64,000 nt of DNA from Hordeum vulgare subsp. vulgare (Eukaryota > Streptophyta > Magnoliopsida > Poales > Poaceae): contig NC_058519.1 of the NCBI RefSeq assembly GCF_904849725.1, positions 535,626,316 to 535,690,315 on the forward strand, given 5' to 3'. Under the pieces are notes generated by a model, which saw nothing but the letters and a program-made list of their open reading frames with translations, was not told the DNA's origin and made no database searches. How positions within the stretch are numbered: the stretch's first letter is position 1; each line of letters starts with the position of its first letter. Positions 10,690-22,197 of this stretch are shown here, piece after piece. A program made the translations under genes and the position numbers.

Positions 10690-11522
10690 TTGCCCAATTT
10701 GTGGCATGTCATCTATCTAGACATCTCTTAGCCATGAAAAGACTTTGAAGTCTTGGTGTGATTGGCACATACCAAAGAACATTTATGGGGATTTTGGTCT
10801 GCCTCTTCTCACCCATACCGTTGTCTACCACATCATACCTGGAAGACTTGCAAGTGGGAGAATAGTTCAAGCCCAATTACTCAAGCCTAAATAAGGGACA
10901 TCCTTTCTCACACGCATCTATCTTCTCATAGGGCATCTTAAGTACACGGAGTATTTTTTTGACTCGTATAGGTTTGGAGACATGACATGGCCTTTGGGTA
11001 GAAAGTGTCCAAATAGTGTGATCATCACGTCGTAGTATTCTTTGTCCAAGTTGAATTGAGCCTTCATAGCCATTACTTGTGCAATGGCATCCAGCTGACA
11101 AAACTGAGTGTGCTCGTGGAGAGGACGTTAGAAGACTCCAATATTTCATAGAAGGCCTTTGCAGATTCCTCCATCTCATCATCCGAATCCTGAGCATCAT
11201 CAAAGTCTTGCACCATGTCTTCTATCCCGGTATCATGCTCGTCGGTGCTACGACGAACCACCTTAGCTCTGTTACATTGGGCCAACTCACCATGAAATGT
11301 CCACACCGTATAATTAGACGTAAAACCCGTCGTCTACAGGTGTTTACCCATTTCATCATCTGTCGTCTATGAAAAGTTGCCGCACTTACGACAGGGGCAC
11401 TAGGTTTTTCTCTGGCCTTTTGCAAATGCGGCTTTCACAAACCCCTTGTTTTTTATTAACCATTCATTGGCCATCTCTTTCTAACTAGTGTGACCGATGT
11501 ACATCCACACACGATCACCCAT
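10690..11522 (-). pseudogene. CACTA TNP2 transposase relic (N-terminal half)
   Basis: From ATG 11522 (minus strand) the frame begins MGDRVWMYIGHTS, the start of the transposase-associated domain. It continues through a zinc-type CPCRKCGN and KHLQTTGF, then TVWTFHGE (about 11305). An acidic DDAQDSDDEMEE and KAFYEILESS follow, then AMKAQFNLDKEYYDVMITLF, LPKGHVMSPNLYESKKIL, MPYEKIDACEKGCPLFR and KIPINVLWYVPITPRLQSLFM. This order matches the N-terminal half of TNP2-type transposases, which bind and cut CACTA ends. Several stops and frameshifts break it, and the catalytic C-terminal half is absent: similarity ends near 10690, beside the CACTA terminus at 10549. Clearly non-functional. Confidence 0.8.
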
Positions 11523-12176
11523 GCCGCTATTTTCACTGATAATACGGGCACCAAATTCATATTCATCAAGTTATATATAATGTAGTTAGGACTAGATACA
11601 TAACTAATTACTATACAAAAGGGAAACAGTCATTCATGGATCGAATCCTATATCTAATAGGTAAAGATGGGTCCTAATCCCACCCGAGTACATGTAGATT
11701 GGGTTTGTTCCCTGTGCTCTACTCTGGTCCTAGGCAAAATTTCGGCAGCACTTCCCCACCGTTCTCGAGATACATGTCTCGGCAACAAGGTGAGAGAATG
11801 TGTACCCGGAGAACAACGGGGTGGCCGTGACGAAATTCTGCCTCAGTCGGAAGTAGAGCATGGGAAACGAAACCAATCTACATCTACTCGGGCTGTCCAT
11901 GGATAACATGGACAATTCGAAATGATGGCGGTTACAAATATGCAAAGACATGCATATTTATGGATGCCACCCTTTAGAACGGGAGACGCCCAGGTTACGA
12001 GACTAGACATGAAAGTAAAATCTAGTCGCATCACAATGACAACCGGAATAGAGCAAAATATGGGAGGGGAAGGAGATGACAGCCGAGCTCACCTCTAGTC
12101 AAACAACGACGGCAATGACAATGAGACCAACCATGCTCCTTGAGGTGAAGGAAAGATACGTGCACATGAAAAGCAC
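11523..12176 (-). other. Upstream region of the CACTA TNP2 relic
   Basis: Non-coding. It lies 5' of the TNP2 start and probably represents leader or intron of the same CACTA element (TTTCGGCAGCACTTCC near 11739 is of a kind common in grass CACTA leaders). It continues after element A at 21508. The last five bases, AGCAC (12172-12176), are one copy of A's target duplication. Confidence 0.5.
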
Positions 12177-13535
12177 TGATAACCCACAAGTATAGGGGAT
12201 CGCAACAATTTTCGAGGGTAGAGTATTCAACCCAAATTTGTTGATTCGACACAAGGGGAAGCCAAAGAATATTCTCGAGTATTAGCAGTTGAGTTGTCAA
12301 TTCAACCACACCTAAAAGACTTAGTATCTGCAACAAAGTTTCAGTAGCAAAGTAGTGTGATATTAACGGTAGCAGCGGTAACACTAGGAGTAGTGACAGC
12401 AGTAGCGGTAACATTAGCAGCAGTGACCAGTAAGAAAAGACTCGTAGACATTGGATTGGTGATGGATAATTATGTCGGATGACATTCATCATGTAACAGT
12501 TATAACATGGGGAGATATGTAACTAGCTCCAGTTCGTCAATGTAATGTAGGCATGTATTCCGTATATAGTCATACGTGTTTATGGAAAAGAACTTGCATG
12601 ACATCTATTGTCCATCCCTCCCGTGGCAGCGGGGTCCTAATGGAAACTAAGGGATATTAAGGTCTCCTTTTAATAGAGAACCGGAACAAAGCATTAGCGC
12701 AAAGTGAATATATGAACTCCTCATACTATGGTCATCTCCAGGAGTGGTTCCGGCTATTGTCAGTCCGGGGTTGCCGGGTCATAACACATAGTAGGTGACT
12801 ACAACTTGCAAGATAGGATCAAGAACACACATAATATGTTCAGATCTGAAATCATGGCACTCGGGTCCAAGTGACAAGCATTAAGCATAGCAAAGTAGTA
12901 GCAACATCAATCTCAGAACATAGTGGATACTAGGGATCAAACCCCATCAAAACTAACTCGATTACATGATAGATCTCATCCAACCCATCACCGTCCAGCA
13001 AGCCTACGATGAGATTACTCACGAACGGTGAAGATCATCATGGAATTGGCAATGAAGGATGGTTGGTGATGACAACAACGACGATTTCCCCTCTCCGGAG
13101 CCGAGAACAGACTCCAGATTTGAGGAAGAACAGGTGGCGGCGGCGGCTCCGTGTCGTAAAATGCGATGAACTCTTCTCTCCTAATTTTTTCTAGGCGAGA
13201 GAGACTATATAGAGCTAGAGCTGGAGGCGGCGGAGCCACGAGGGCCTCACAAGCCTGCCAGGCGCGGCCAAGGGGGCCCGCGCCTCCTGGGCTTGTGGGC
13301 TCCTGGCTCCGTCCCTCAAGGTAATTCTTGCGCCGGTATTTTTTATATATTCCACAAAAAATCCTCGTAAATTTCCAGGTCATTCCGAGAACTTTTATTT
13401 CTGCGCAAAAACAACACCATGGCAATTCTGCTGAAAACAGCGTCAGTCCGGGTTAGTTCCATTCAAATCTTGCAAATTAGAGTCCAAAACAAGGGCAAAA
13501 GAGTTTGGAAAAGTAGATACGATGGAGACGTATCA
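12177..13535 (-). repeat. 3' LTR of element A
   Basis: Read on the minus strand it starts TGATACGTCTCC at 13535 and ends GGGTTATCA at 12177. It holds the GC-rich hairpin (about 13245-13305) and a TATA-like CTATATAG (about 13205), and near its end a GGTAGCAGCGGTAAC-type trinucleotide-rich tract (12360-12430). It contains about 30 bp (around 12448-12490) that the 5' LTR lacks. Confidence 0.9.
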
Positions 13536-13555
13536 ACTCCCCCAAGCTTGTCTTC
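13536..13555 (-). other. Polypurine tract of element A
   Basis: Minus-strand reading AGACAAGCTTGGGGGAGT abuts the 3' LTR start. The same AAGCTTGGGGGA core precedes the 3' LTRs of B and C. Confidence 0.85.
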
Positions 13556-15537
13556 AAGCAATTCAGTTGACAAACTGAAAGAGACAAAAGAAAAACTTTT
13601 ACGAACTCTGTTTGATCTTGCTGTTGTAATTATGTCTAACTCATATTCAGATTTTCAGCAAGATCATAAGCTAACCACATAAGCAATGACATTTAGGTCT
13701 CGTCGTATACTCATATCAATGGCAAAATCAACTAGCGAGAAATAATAATAAGTTTCAAACGTCAACACTTCAATCAAAACAATCATGAAGCAATATGAAC
13801 AGATGGTATCTCGCTAGCTCTTTCTGAGACCGCAAAACATAAATGCAGAGCACCTATAAAGACCAAGGGTTGACTGAACATTGTAAATTATGGCAAAGAA
13901 GATCCAGTCGCAGTCATACTCAATATCAATTACTATCAAAGCAAAAAAATGACGGAGGTGCTCTCTAATTGGTGCCTTTATAAGGAGAGGATTACTCAAT
14001 AGAAAAGTAAGTAGATAGGCCCTTTGCAGAGGGAAGCATTGATTTGCAAAGGTGCCAGAGCTCAAGCTTTTAAAACAAAGATAAATAATTTTGGGTGGCA
14101 TGCTTTCATTGTCAACGCGATGACCAAGAGTTTTCACCATCTTCCATGCTACACATATTATAGGCGGTTCCCAAACAGAAAAGTAAAGTTTTGACTCCCC
14201 CACCACCGATCAATAACACTCCACGACTAGCCGAATCCTTGGGTGCCGTCCATACCACCAACAATCCAGAGGGAGTTTTGTTTGCAATTATCTTTTTGAT
14301 TTGATCATAGAACTAGGCATTCCAATTACCGACCCCTTTCTCGTGAGTGATAGTGAATAAACACGTATCGAGGATAACATGCCTAGCATGGAAGATACTG
14401 ATCGCCCCTTGTCACCACATGAGCTGTTCGGGCAAGCAAAACAGATTATTACTTGAAGGTTTAGAGAGTGGCACATGCAAATTTACTTGGAACGGCAGGT
14501 AGATACTGCATATAGGTAGGTATGGTGGACTCATATGGAACAACTTTGGGTTTATGGAAGTGGATGCACAAGCAGTATTCCCGCTTAGTACAAGTGAAGG
14601 CTAGCAAAAGACTGGGAAGCGACCAGCTAGAGAGCGACAATGGTCATCAATAAACATTGAAATTAACCAACATTGAGCGCAAGCATGAGTAGGACATAAA
14701 TCACCATAAACATGAATATCATAGAGGCTATGTTGATTTTGTTTCAACTACATGCGTAAACATGCGCCAAGTCAAGCCACTTGAATCATTCAAAGGAGGA
14801 TACCATCCTATCATACTACATCATAATCATCTTGAAATTCATGTTGGCATCCAAGACAAAGCATTATAAGCTCCTAGCTAATTAAGCATGGCATCACAAA
14901 CTATGATCTCTAAGTTGCCATTGCAAATATGTTTCTCTCATAACAATGCTGAATTGGGAACAATGAGCTAGTCATATTTGCAAAAACAAAATAGATCGAG
15001 TTCATACCAGCTTTTCCAGGCTCAGTCACTTCATCATATATTGTCATTATTGCCTTTCACTTCCACGATTGAATGGTGTGAATAATAATGACAGTGTTCG
15101 TGCATAGGACTAAGCTAGAATCTGCAAGCAAACACAGAGGAGAAGACAAAGTAATATGGCTCTTTGATGGATAAACAGATATGCAAGTGAGAGCCACTAA
15201 ACATTTTAACCATGGTCTTCTACCTTGACCCAAAGAAAGAGAAAACTATTTACACGGGAAAGCTCCCAACAAGCAAAATAAGAAAGGGAAATCTTTTTGG
15301 GTTTTCTTTTTTTTAAACACCACTAAGCAAGCTGGAAAGTAAACTTGCAACTATTTTTTTTGTTTTTCTAAATCTAAACAAACACACGAGAAGAAAGCGA
15401 GAAAAAGAAATAAACTAGCATGGATGATACAGTGGCAAAGTGTGGACACCGACTATCAAAGTGAAAGTGTGAGCATGAATATAAAGTCGGTGAGAAACAC
15501 GTACTCCCCCAAGCTTAGGCTTTTGGCCTAAGTTTGT
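13556..15537 (-). other. Non-coding 3' region of element A
   Basis: About 2 kb between ORF1 and the polypurine tract with no frame I can support. It is co-linear with 51895-53835 of element B, so it is a shared part of the family. A second polypurine-like AAGCCTAAGCTTGGGGGAGT (minus strand, around 15507-15527) lies just after ORF1. Confidence 0.75.
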
Positions 15538-16610
15538 CTACTCCCAAGCAGGTAAGTAACCGTCTCCGGGGTACTCCGGAGTGTACTGAGGGTGCCACTG
15601 CTTGGTGAGCTCCTCTGGCTCCCACTGATAAACTGGCGTCTGGTACTCGACTGGTAGCTCGGGCATGGGCACCTGTGGTGGCGCTATGCCCCAATATGCG
15701 TAGATGTCCGAGGGCATAATAATGTACCTGCCTAGATGAAGATTGAAAAAAGAAGGAGCAAGCAAAGTAATAGTCTCATGAGTACCCTGGCTAAATACCA
15801 GGTTATAAATCATCCTCTTATTTATATTTTATCAAGAAAGTCATGGCGAACCATGCTATCATAATCTAGATATCTCTCAGGAAGAAGCATCTCTTCTTCC
15901 TCGTATAGTCTAATAGGTATCTCAAAATGTTTAGCAAGACGGGTAGCATAGATACCTCCATAAACAACGCCTTTAGTACGGTTCGTGTTCAACCGTTGAG
16001 CCACTATAGCGCCCAAGCTATAAGTTTTATCATTATAAAGAGCTTCGCGCCAAACTGCAAGATCTAGGGAGCTAAGAGCCCCAGCTTTCCCACGGCCAAT
16101 CAAACATTTTCCCACAAATAATGAGAGATACCGAAGCACGGGAAAATGTACACCGGCAACTCTAGCGCAAGATACTCCTCTCTCCTCTCCTACAACAATA
16201 GTATCAATGAAAGCCTCCAAGTCTCATGGACGAGGTTCATGAATATCCCCAACATAAGATAATTTGCAAACATTGCAAAAATCCTGAAGTGACATGCGCT
16301 GGGGGATATCGTATAACTTGAACTCAACCATAGGAGGACTCTTCCTTGGATAGAAATTAAAGCTTTGCACGAAAATATTAGTGAGGAGGAGGTATTGTGG
16401 ACACTTATCTTCAACAAATGCGGTAAGGCCTACGTTCTCCACCAAGTAATAAAAATCCTCATAAAGACCGGTTGCACGTAAGAACACATCGCTTGTCCAC
16501 TCGCACGCTCGAACTTCGGCAACTCGGGGGACCGGATACTTGGGTTTCTTCTTCTCATTTTCATCTTCCTTGGGTTCACGGCTTGAAGAGCCTCTTAGGA
16601 ACCTCCTCAT
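15538..16610 (-). pseudogene. ATHILA ORF-1-like protein of element A, two lesions
   Basis: Starting at 16610 (minus strand) the product begins with a basic leader (MRRFLRGSSSREPKEDENEK). Then come VFLRATGLYEDFYYLVENVG, KCPQYLLLTNIFVQSFNF, FKLYDIPQRMSLQDFCNVCK, ALYNDKTYSLGAIVAQRLN, ERYLDYDSMVRHDFLD and a proline-rich end (PPQVPMPELPVEYQTP). This matches the Athila ORF-1 family of plant gypsy elements (Pfam ATHILA), whose role is unknown; it is usually placed where retroviruses keep env, but I see no membrane segment. Lesions are an in-frame TGA at 16221-16223, where B has an arginine codon, and a one-base frameshift near 15820. Otherwise the frame stays open for about 350 codons. An LTR-like promoter module lies upstream at 16954-17072. 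Confidence 0.8.
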
Positions 16611-16953
16611 ATTTTCCTTTTTCTTTCTCTGAAAATTTCCGAAATTTTTAGTGACTCAAAAGAAAAGTGAACAAAGCTCAACAAAACTCATAGCAACTAC
16701 TCCTTCAAGTGCCTAAGGCCAAATCATGCATCAAAACTACTTGGGACCAACTAAAATTAACATGCAAAGCTCAAGAACAGGGTCACCAAGGCAGCAATAA
16801 TATGCAACGAATAAAGCACTAGAGCAAAAAACTAATTGGACCAATGGAGGAATCACATACCAAGGAACAATTCCCCCAAAACAGTTTGGTAAATGGGGCT
16901 TTGCACAAGGAGATCGAAAAATGGAGCAAGAACACGGGTTTGAGCTGTGGAAT

Positions 16954-17072
16954 GATTTTTTCTGGAGGTAGGAGAAGGAGATGGGAGCTGGAATAAGTGG
17001 AGGGGGGCCACGTGGGACCCACAAGCCTGCCACGCGTGGCCAGGGGGGTGCCCGCGCCTCCTGGGCTTCTGG
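16954..17072 (-). promoter_or_regulatory. Internal LTR-like promoter module before ORF1 (element A)
   Basis: On the minus strand a GC-rich hairpin (arms at 17053-17072 and 17019-17041, CCACAAGCC type) is followed by CCAGAAAAAATC (16954-16965). The same hairpin and A-rich box occur in the LTR of this element at 21152-21267. No clear TATA box lies between them here. Promoter function is inferred. Confidence 0.5.
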
Positions 17073-17398
17073 CCCACTGGTGCATCCCCCTCACTAGCTC
17101 TCTATCTCAGAATTTTTCAAAAATTCCAGAAATAATCATACTTGATTTTTAGGGCATTTGAAAAACTTTTATTTTCGACACTTTTCTAAGGGACGCAAAA
17201 AGCAGAAAACAGGAAAATAAAGCTAAATTTATCATTTTTCTTCTAAACAACAGAAAGTAAAAGTTCGGAACAGAAGGTTGTGACTCCTAGATTCATCCAT
17301 CTCATGATCATCAAAAGAAATCCGTCAATGAGGTTGATCAAGTCTCCTTGACAAACTTTTTTCGAATCACATAAAACCGGAGAATTTTCGAATAACCA

Positions 17399-18684
17399 CT
17401 AGGTTACCTCAATGGGGATGTGCATATCCCCAACAAGCAAATCATACTTCATCTTGACAGTAGGCATAGGGCATTCAAAGCTCCCAATAAGAATTGATCA
17501 TGTTTTTTCAATAGCATTGATGCAATGTACTCGATATTGTTTCTTCGAAAAGTGCACCGTGTGCTCATTACCATTAACATGGAAAGTGACATTGCCTTTG
17601 TTGCAATCAATAACAGCCCCTGTAGTGTTTAAAAAGGGTCTTCCAGGGATGACCGCCATGGCATCATCCTCGGGAATATCTAGAATAACAAAGTCTGTTA
17701 AGATAGTAACGTTAGCAACCACGACAGGCACATCCTCGCAAATGCTGATAGGAAAAGCAGTTGATTTGTCATCCATTTGCAAAGACATTTCAGTGGGTGT
17801 CAACTTATCCAATTCAAGTCTACGATAAAGAGAGAGAGGCATAACACTAACACCAGCTCCAAGATCGCATAAAGCAGTTCTAACATAATTTCCTTTAATG
17901 GAGCAAGGTATAGTGGGCACTTCGGGATCACCTAGTTTCTTAGGAGTTCCACCCTTGAAGGTGTAATTAGCAAGCATGGTGGAAATCTCAACCTCGGGTA
18001 TCTTCCTTTTGTTAGTCATAATATCTTTCATGTACTTAGCATAAGGAGACATTTTGAGCATATCTGTCAAACGCATTTGCAGAAAGATAGGTCTAATCAT
18101 TTCAACAAAGCGCTCAAAATCCTCATCATCCTTTTTCTTGGATGGTTTGGGAGGAAAGGGCATGGGTTTCTGAACCCATGGTTCTCTTTCTTTACCATGC
18201 TTCCTAGCAATAAAGTCGTTCTTATCGTATCTCCTTTCTTAGGTTGTGGGTTATCAAGATCAACAACAGGTTCAATCTCCACATCCTTATCATTACTAGG
18301 TTGAGCATCATCATGAACACCACTATCGATATTATCACTAGGCTCATGTTCATCACCAGATTGTGTTTCGGCATCAGAAACAGAGATATCATTTGGATTC
18401 TCAGGTGTAACAGCAGCAGGTTTGCTAGCATGCAAGTTCCTAGCATCTTTGTTTTTCTTCCTAATACCAGGATGACTAGGTGCATTAGTGCTAACTCCTT
18501 GAGAATCTTGTTCAATTCTCTTAGGATGGCCCTCAGGATGACTCTAACAGAATTGTCATTCAACTCATTGAGCAAGTCATTTTGAGCCTTAAGTACTTGT
18601 TCTACTTGAGTAGTGACCATAGAGGCATGTTTACTCAAAAGCTTAAGATCATTTACATTTCTATCCACACAAGCACTTAAATGA
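17399..18684 (-). pseudogene. Protease region of element A (gag-pro C-terminal part)
   Basis: The minus-strand product contains an acidic linker (DAETQSGDEHE, DKDVEIEPV), a lysine-rich PFPPKPSKKKDDEDFERF, and LQMRLTDMLKMSPYAKYM. The retropepsin region follows, with active-site motif CDLGAGVSVMPLSLYRRL and the downstream VILDIPEDDAMAVIPGRPFL. The product would cleave the Gag precursor in the particle. Its active-site triplet is DLG followed by A, as is usual in Athila proteins. Frameshifts occur near 18435 and 18240, and a TGA follows HCINAIEKT (about 17498), after which family similarity continues to a stop at 17399. No RT follows, unlike in complete Athila elements such as C. Confidence 0.8.
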
Positions 18685-20096
18685 TTAATCATGCGAGCAT
18701 TTTTGTTCCAATTGTCTGCTAACATAATCATCGAAACTTTGTTGTTTGGCAACAAAGTCATCAAATTCATCTAAGCATAAGCTAGCAGGTTTATCATAAC
18801 GAATATCACTCTCATTGAATCTACGAAGAGAATTTACCTCTACTACCTGTGTCGGGTTATCAAGACCATGTATTTCTTCGATAGGTGGTAGATTCTTAAC
18901 ATCTTCAAATTTAATACCTTTCTCTTGCATAGATTTCTTGGCTTCTTGCATATCTTCAGGACTGAGGAATATAATACCTCTTTTCTTCGGAGTTGGCTTC
19001 GGAGGTAGTTCGGGAATAGTCCAAGCATTATCATTGCTCAAGATGTTATTCAATTAAATTTCAGCTTGTTCTATAGTTCGTTCCCTGAAAACACAACCAG
19101 CACAACTATCTAGGAGGTCCCTAGAAGCATCGGTTAGTCCATTAGAAAAGATATCAAGTATTTCATTTTTCTCAAGAGGGTGATCAGGCAAAGCATTCAC
19201 AAACTGGACAAGCCTCCCCCAAGCTTGTGCGAGACTCTCTTCTTCAACTTGCACAAATTTAAATATATCCTGCAAGGCAGCTTGTTTCTTATGGACAGGA
19301 AAATATTTCTCACAGAAGTAGTAGATCATATCCTGGGGACTACGCACACAACCAAGAGCAAGAGAAGTAAACCAAGTCTTAGCATCACCCTTTAGCGAGA
19401 ATGGAAACAACTTAAGGATATAGTAATGGCGAATCTTTTCCTCATTCGTGAATAGGGTGGCTATATCATTCATCTTAGTAAGATGTGCTACAACCGTTTC
19501 AGACTCATAACTGTGAAAAGGATCAGATTCAACCAAAGTGATCAACTCAGGATCAACAGAGAATTCATAATCCTTATCAGTCACAAAGATGGGTGAAGTA
19601 GCAAACTTAGGATCGTATTTCATTCTAGGATTCAGAGATTTTTCTTTCCACTTGCGCAATAAATTCTCAAGATCATAGCTATCCTTACAAGCAAGAAAGT
19701 CCTCAGCTACCTCTCCCTCCATAACATAACCCTCAGGTATATCAGGCAATTCATATCTAGGAGAGCTAGTTCTAACAGGTGAAACATCAGGTTCTACTTC
19801 AATAATTTCAGTAGTTTCAGAAGTATCATCACATTCAGTAGCAACTCTAGCAATTTGTGCATCAAGGAATGCACCCAATGGCAAAGCAGTATCAAGCAAA
19901 GCATCATCATAAGCATCATGGATAGCAGAAGTAGCATGATCAAGCACAGGCGACATATCAGAATTTCTAGTAGGTGTGGTGTCGCAAACTTACTCATAAC
20001 TGAAGGTGAATCAAGTGCAGAGCTAAATGGCAGTTCCTTACCTGTCCTCGTAGTTGAGGGCAAGACTTTAGTTTATGGATCTCTCGGATTCCTCAT
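18685..20096 (-). pseudogene. Gag of element A
   Basis: Translation on the minus strand should begin at ATG 20096, 80 bases after the LTR. An early TAA (codon 8) and a one-base frameshift near 19985 break the start. From 19956 the frame is open for 300 codons: DTALPLGAFLDAQIARVA, GYVMEGEVAEDFLACKDSYD, then the capsid-like gag domain (RKWKEKSLNPRMKYD, DPELITLVESDPFHSYESE, KLFPFSLKGDAKTWFTSLA, EKYFPVHKKQAALQDI, DASRDLLDSCAGCVFRER). A TAA at 19054 interrupts it, and the frame resumes to 18685. Gag packages the RNA in the virus-like particle. No CCHC zinc knuckle is visible. Residue order matches element B closely. Confidence 0.85.
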
Positions 20097-20145
20097 AGTG
20101 ACCAACACACGTAAATCCCAAGTGACTCAGAGAATAGAGCTAGGC

Positions 20146-20164
20146 CTCCCCGGCAACGGCGCCA
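20146..20164 (-). other. Primer binding site of element A (tRNA-Asp type)
   Basis: Minus-strand TGGCGCCGTTGCCGGGGAG lies a few bases after the 5' LTR end. It complements the 3' end of plant tRNA-Asp as known from Athila elements. Confidence 0.85.
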
Positions 20165-20175
20165 GAAAATAGTCT

Positions 20176-21502
20176 TGATAACCCACGAGTATAGGGGATC
20201 GCAACAGTTTTCGAGTGTAGAGTATTCAACCCAAATTTGTTGATTCGACACAAGGGGAAGCCAAAGAATATTCTAGAGTATTAGCAGTTGAGTTCTCAAT
20301 TCAACCACACCTGAAAGACTTAGTATCTACAGCAAAGTTTCAGTAGCAAAGTAGTGTTATAGTAACGGTAGCAGCGGTAACAGTAGCAGTAGTGACAGCA
20401 GTAACGGTAACAGTAGCAGAAGTGATCGGTAGGAAAAGACTCGTAGGCATGTAACAGTTATAACATGGCGAGATATGTAACTAGCTCCAGTTCGTCAATG
20501 TAATTTAGGCATGTATTCCGTATATAGTCATACATGCTTATGGAAAAGAGCTTGCATGATATCTATTGTCCATCCCTCCCGTGGCAGCGGGGTCCTAATG
20601 GAAACTAAGGGATATTAAGGTCTCCTTTTAATAGAGAACCGGAACAAAGCATTAGCGCAAAGTGAATACAGGAACTCCTCATACTATGGTCATCTCCGGG
20701 AGTGGTTCCGGCTATTGTCACTCCGGGGTTGCCGGGTCATAACACATAGTAGGTGACTACAACTTGCAAGATAGGATCAAGAACACACATATATTGATGA
20801 AAACATAATAGGTTCAGATCTGAAATCATGGCACTCAGGCCCTAGTGACAAGCATTAAGCATAGCAAAGTAGTAGCAATATCAATCTCAAAACATAGTGG
20901 GTACTAGGGATCAAACCCCATCAAAACTAACTCGATTACATGATAGATCTCATCCAACCCATCACCGTCCGGCAAGCCTACGATGAGATTACTCACGAAC
21001 GGTGAAGAGCATCATGGGGCGATGAAGGATGGTTGGTGATGACGATTTCGCCTCTCCGGAGCCCAGAACGGACTCCAGATCTGCCCTCGATAGGAAGAAC
21101 AGGTGGTGCCGGCGGCTCCGTGTCGTAAAACGCGATGAACTCTTCTCTCCTAATTTTTTCTGGGCGAGAGAGACTATATAGAGATGGAGTTGGAGACGTC
21201 GGAGCCACGAGGGCCTCACAAGCCTGCCAGGCACGGCCAGGGGGGCCGCGCCTCCTGGGCTTGTGGGCTCGTGGCTCCGTCCCTCCAGGTAATTCTTGCG
21301 CCAGTATTTTTATATATTCCACAAAAAATCCTCGTAAATTTCCAGGTCATTCCAAGAACTTTTATTTCTGCGCAAAAACAACACCATGGCAATTCTGATG
21401 AAAACAGCGTCATTCCGGGTTAGTTCCATTCAAATCATGCAAATTAGAGTCCAAAACAAGGGCAAAAGAGTTTGGAAAATTAGATACGATGGAGACGTAT
21501 CA
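20176..21502 (-). repeat. 5' LTR of element A
   Basis: It runs from TGATACGTCTCC (21502, minus strand) to GGGTTATCA (20176). Promoter features on the minus strand are the hairpin (21217-21267), TATA-like CTATATAG (about 21173-21180) and the CCCAGAAAAAATT box (21152-21166), followed by a leader with CGCGTTTTACGACACGGAG. A trinucleotide-rich tract sits near the 3' end (20345-20430). Confidence 0.9.
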
Positions 21503-21507
21503 AGCAC

Positions 21508-22197
21508 CAACACAACTAACATAAGCAGTCACACAACAATAAAATTAACAACATCAACGAGTGCATCTAATCAACATCATCTCGGAGTTCAACGGTCAAA
21601 TCTAAAGAAAAGTACAAAACTAACCATAAAGCTGGATTTCCTATTTATAGTTTCACATTTTTTCCTTTCATTATTGGTACTAGTGCATCTAATCAACATC
21701 ATCATGGAGTGCGGCCATAACATCCATTAGCAGCAGCCACCAGCAATACCAGCAGCTAGCAACTCACCCCACACCAAAAACACCCAACCCCATCCAGCAG
21801 CACCCAACAACACAGCAACGACAATGGTAGTGGATCACGCTGTAAGTGGGATGATTAGCGGGAGTCCCGCCTCCACCAATCAATTGCCACATATTTTAAG
21901 TGGGAGGTCCACACTTGCCCACATATGATTATGCGGGATAAGTGGGTTTAACGGGATGCCCACATATTTAGGTTACTTTGTGTTGTTCCCTATAACATTT
22001 AAGCACTTATGGTCACACTATGATGTACGTAAGTTTTGAGAGTTTGCTCTTTCGGTCTAGACGTTTCAGAGTTCACGTGGATATGTTGTCTGTCTTCAAA
22101 GCAAAAAAAATATATGACTCTCTAAACTACTCACGTACATCCTCGGAGAAAGCGCCCCTCCTCCACCGCACCATCGACGGGAGGGGGTGTGGGTGCA
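21508..22197. other. CACTA debris and gene-free spacer
   Basis: Continuation of the sequence that A split. AT-rich, then a run of CAGCAGC/CCAGCA motifs (21728-21800). GTAGTG at about 21831-21836 could be a worn CACTA end, but the match is too short to rely on. No gene. Confidence 0.5.

Larger units (their letters stand above)
12177..21502 (-). mobile_element. Element A: Athila-type gypsy element without RT/integrase (Sabrina-like)
   Basis: A complete 9.3-kb element on the minus strand with 5' LTR 20176-21502, primer site, gag, protease, ATHILA-ORF1-like gene, polypurine tract and 3' LTR 12177-13535. AGCAC flanks it on both sides (12172-12176 and 21503-21507), a perfect 5-bp target duplication. 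Between the protease end (17399) and the ORF1 start (16610) there is only about 0.8 kb of non-coding DNA, so RT, RNase H and integrase are absent. B (45805 on) has the same layout, so the loss precedes both copies. Two LTR segments of about 240 bp differ at roughly 8 positions (about 3%). All ORFs carry lesions. The Sabrina-like name is from memory. Confidence 0.9.

Noticed and set aside
15538..16610. ORF1 of A/B as an envelope gene
   Set aside because: No signal peptide, membrane segment or cleavage site is visible; only its position recalls env.
21831..21836. GTAGTG as the right end of the CACTA element split by A
   Set aside because: Only six bases match and the flanking triplets do not agree.
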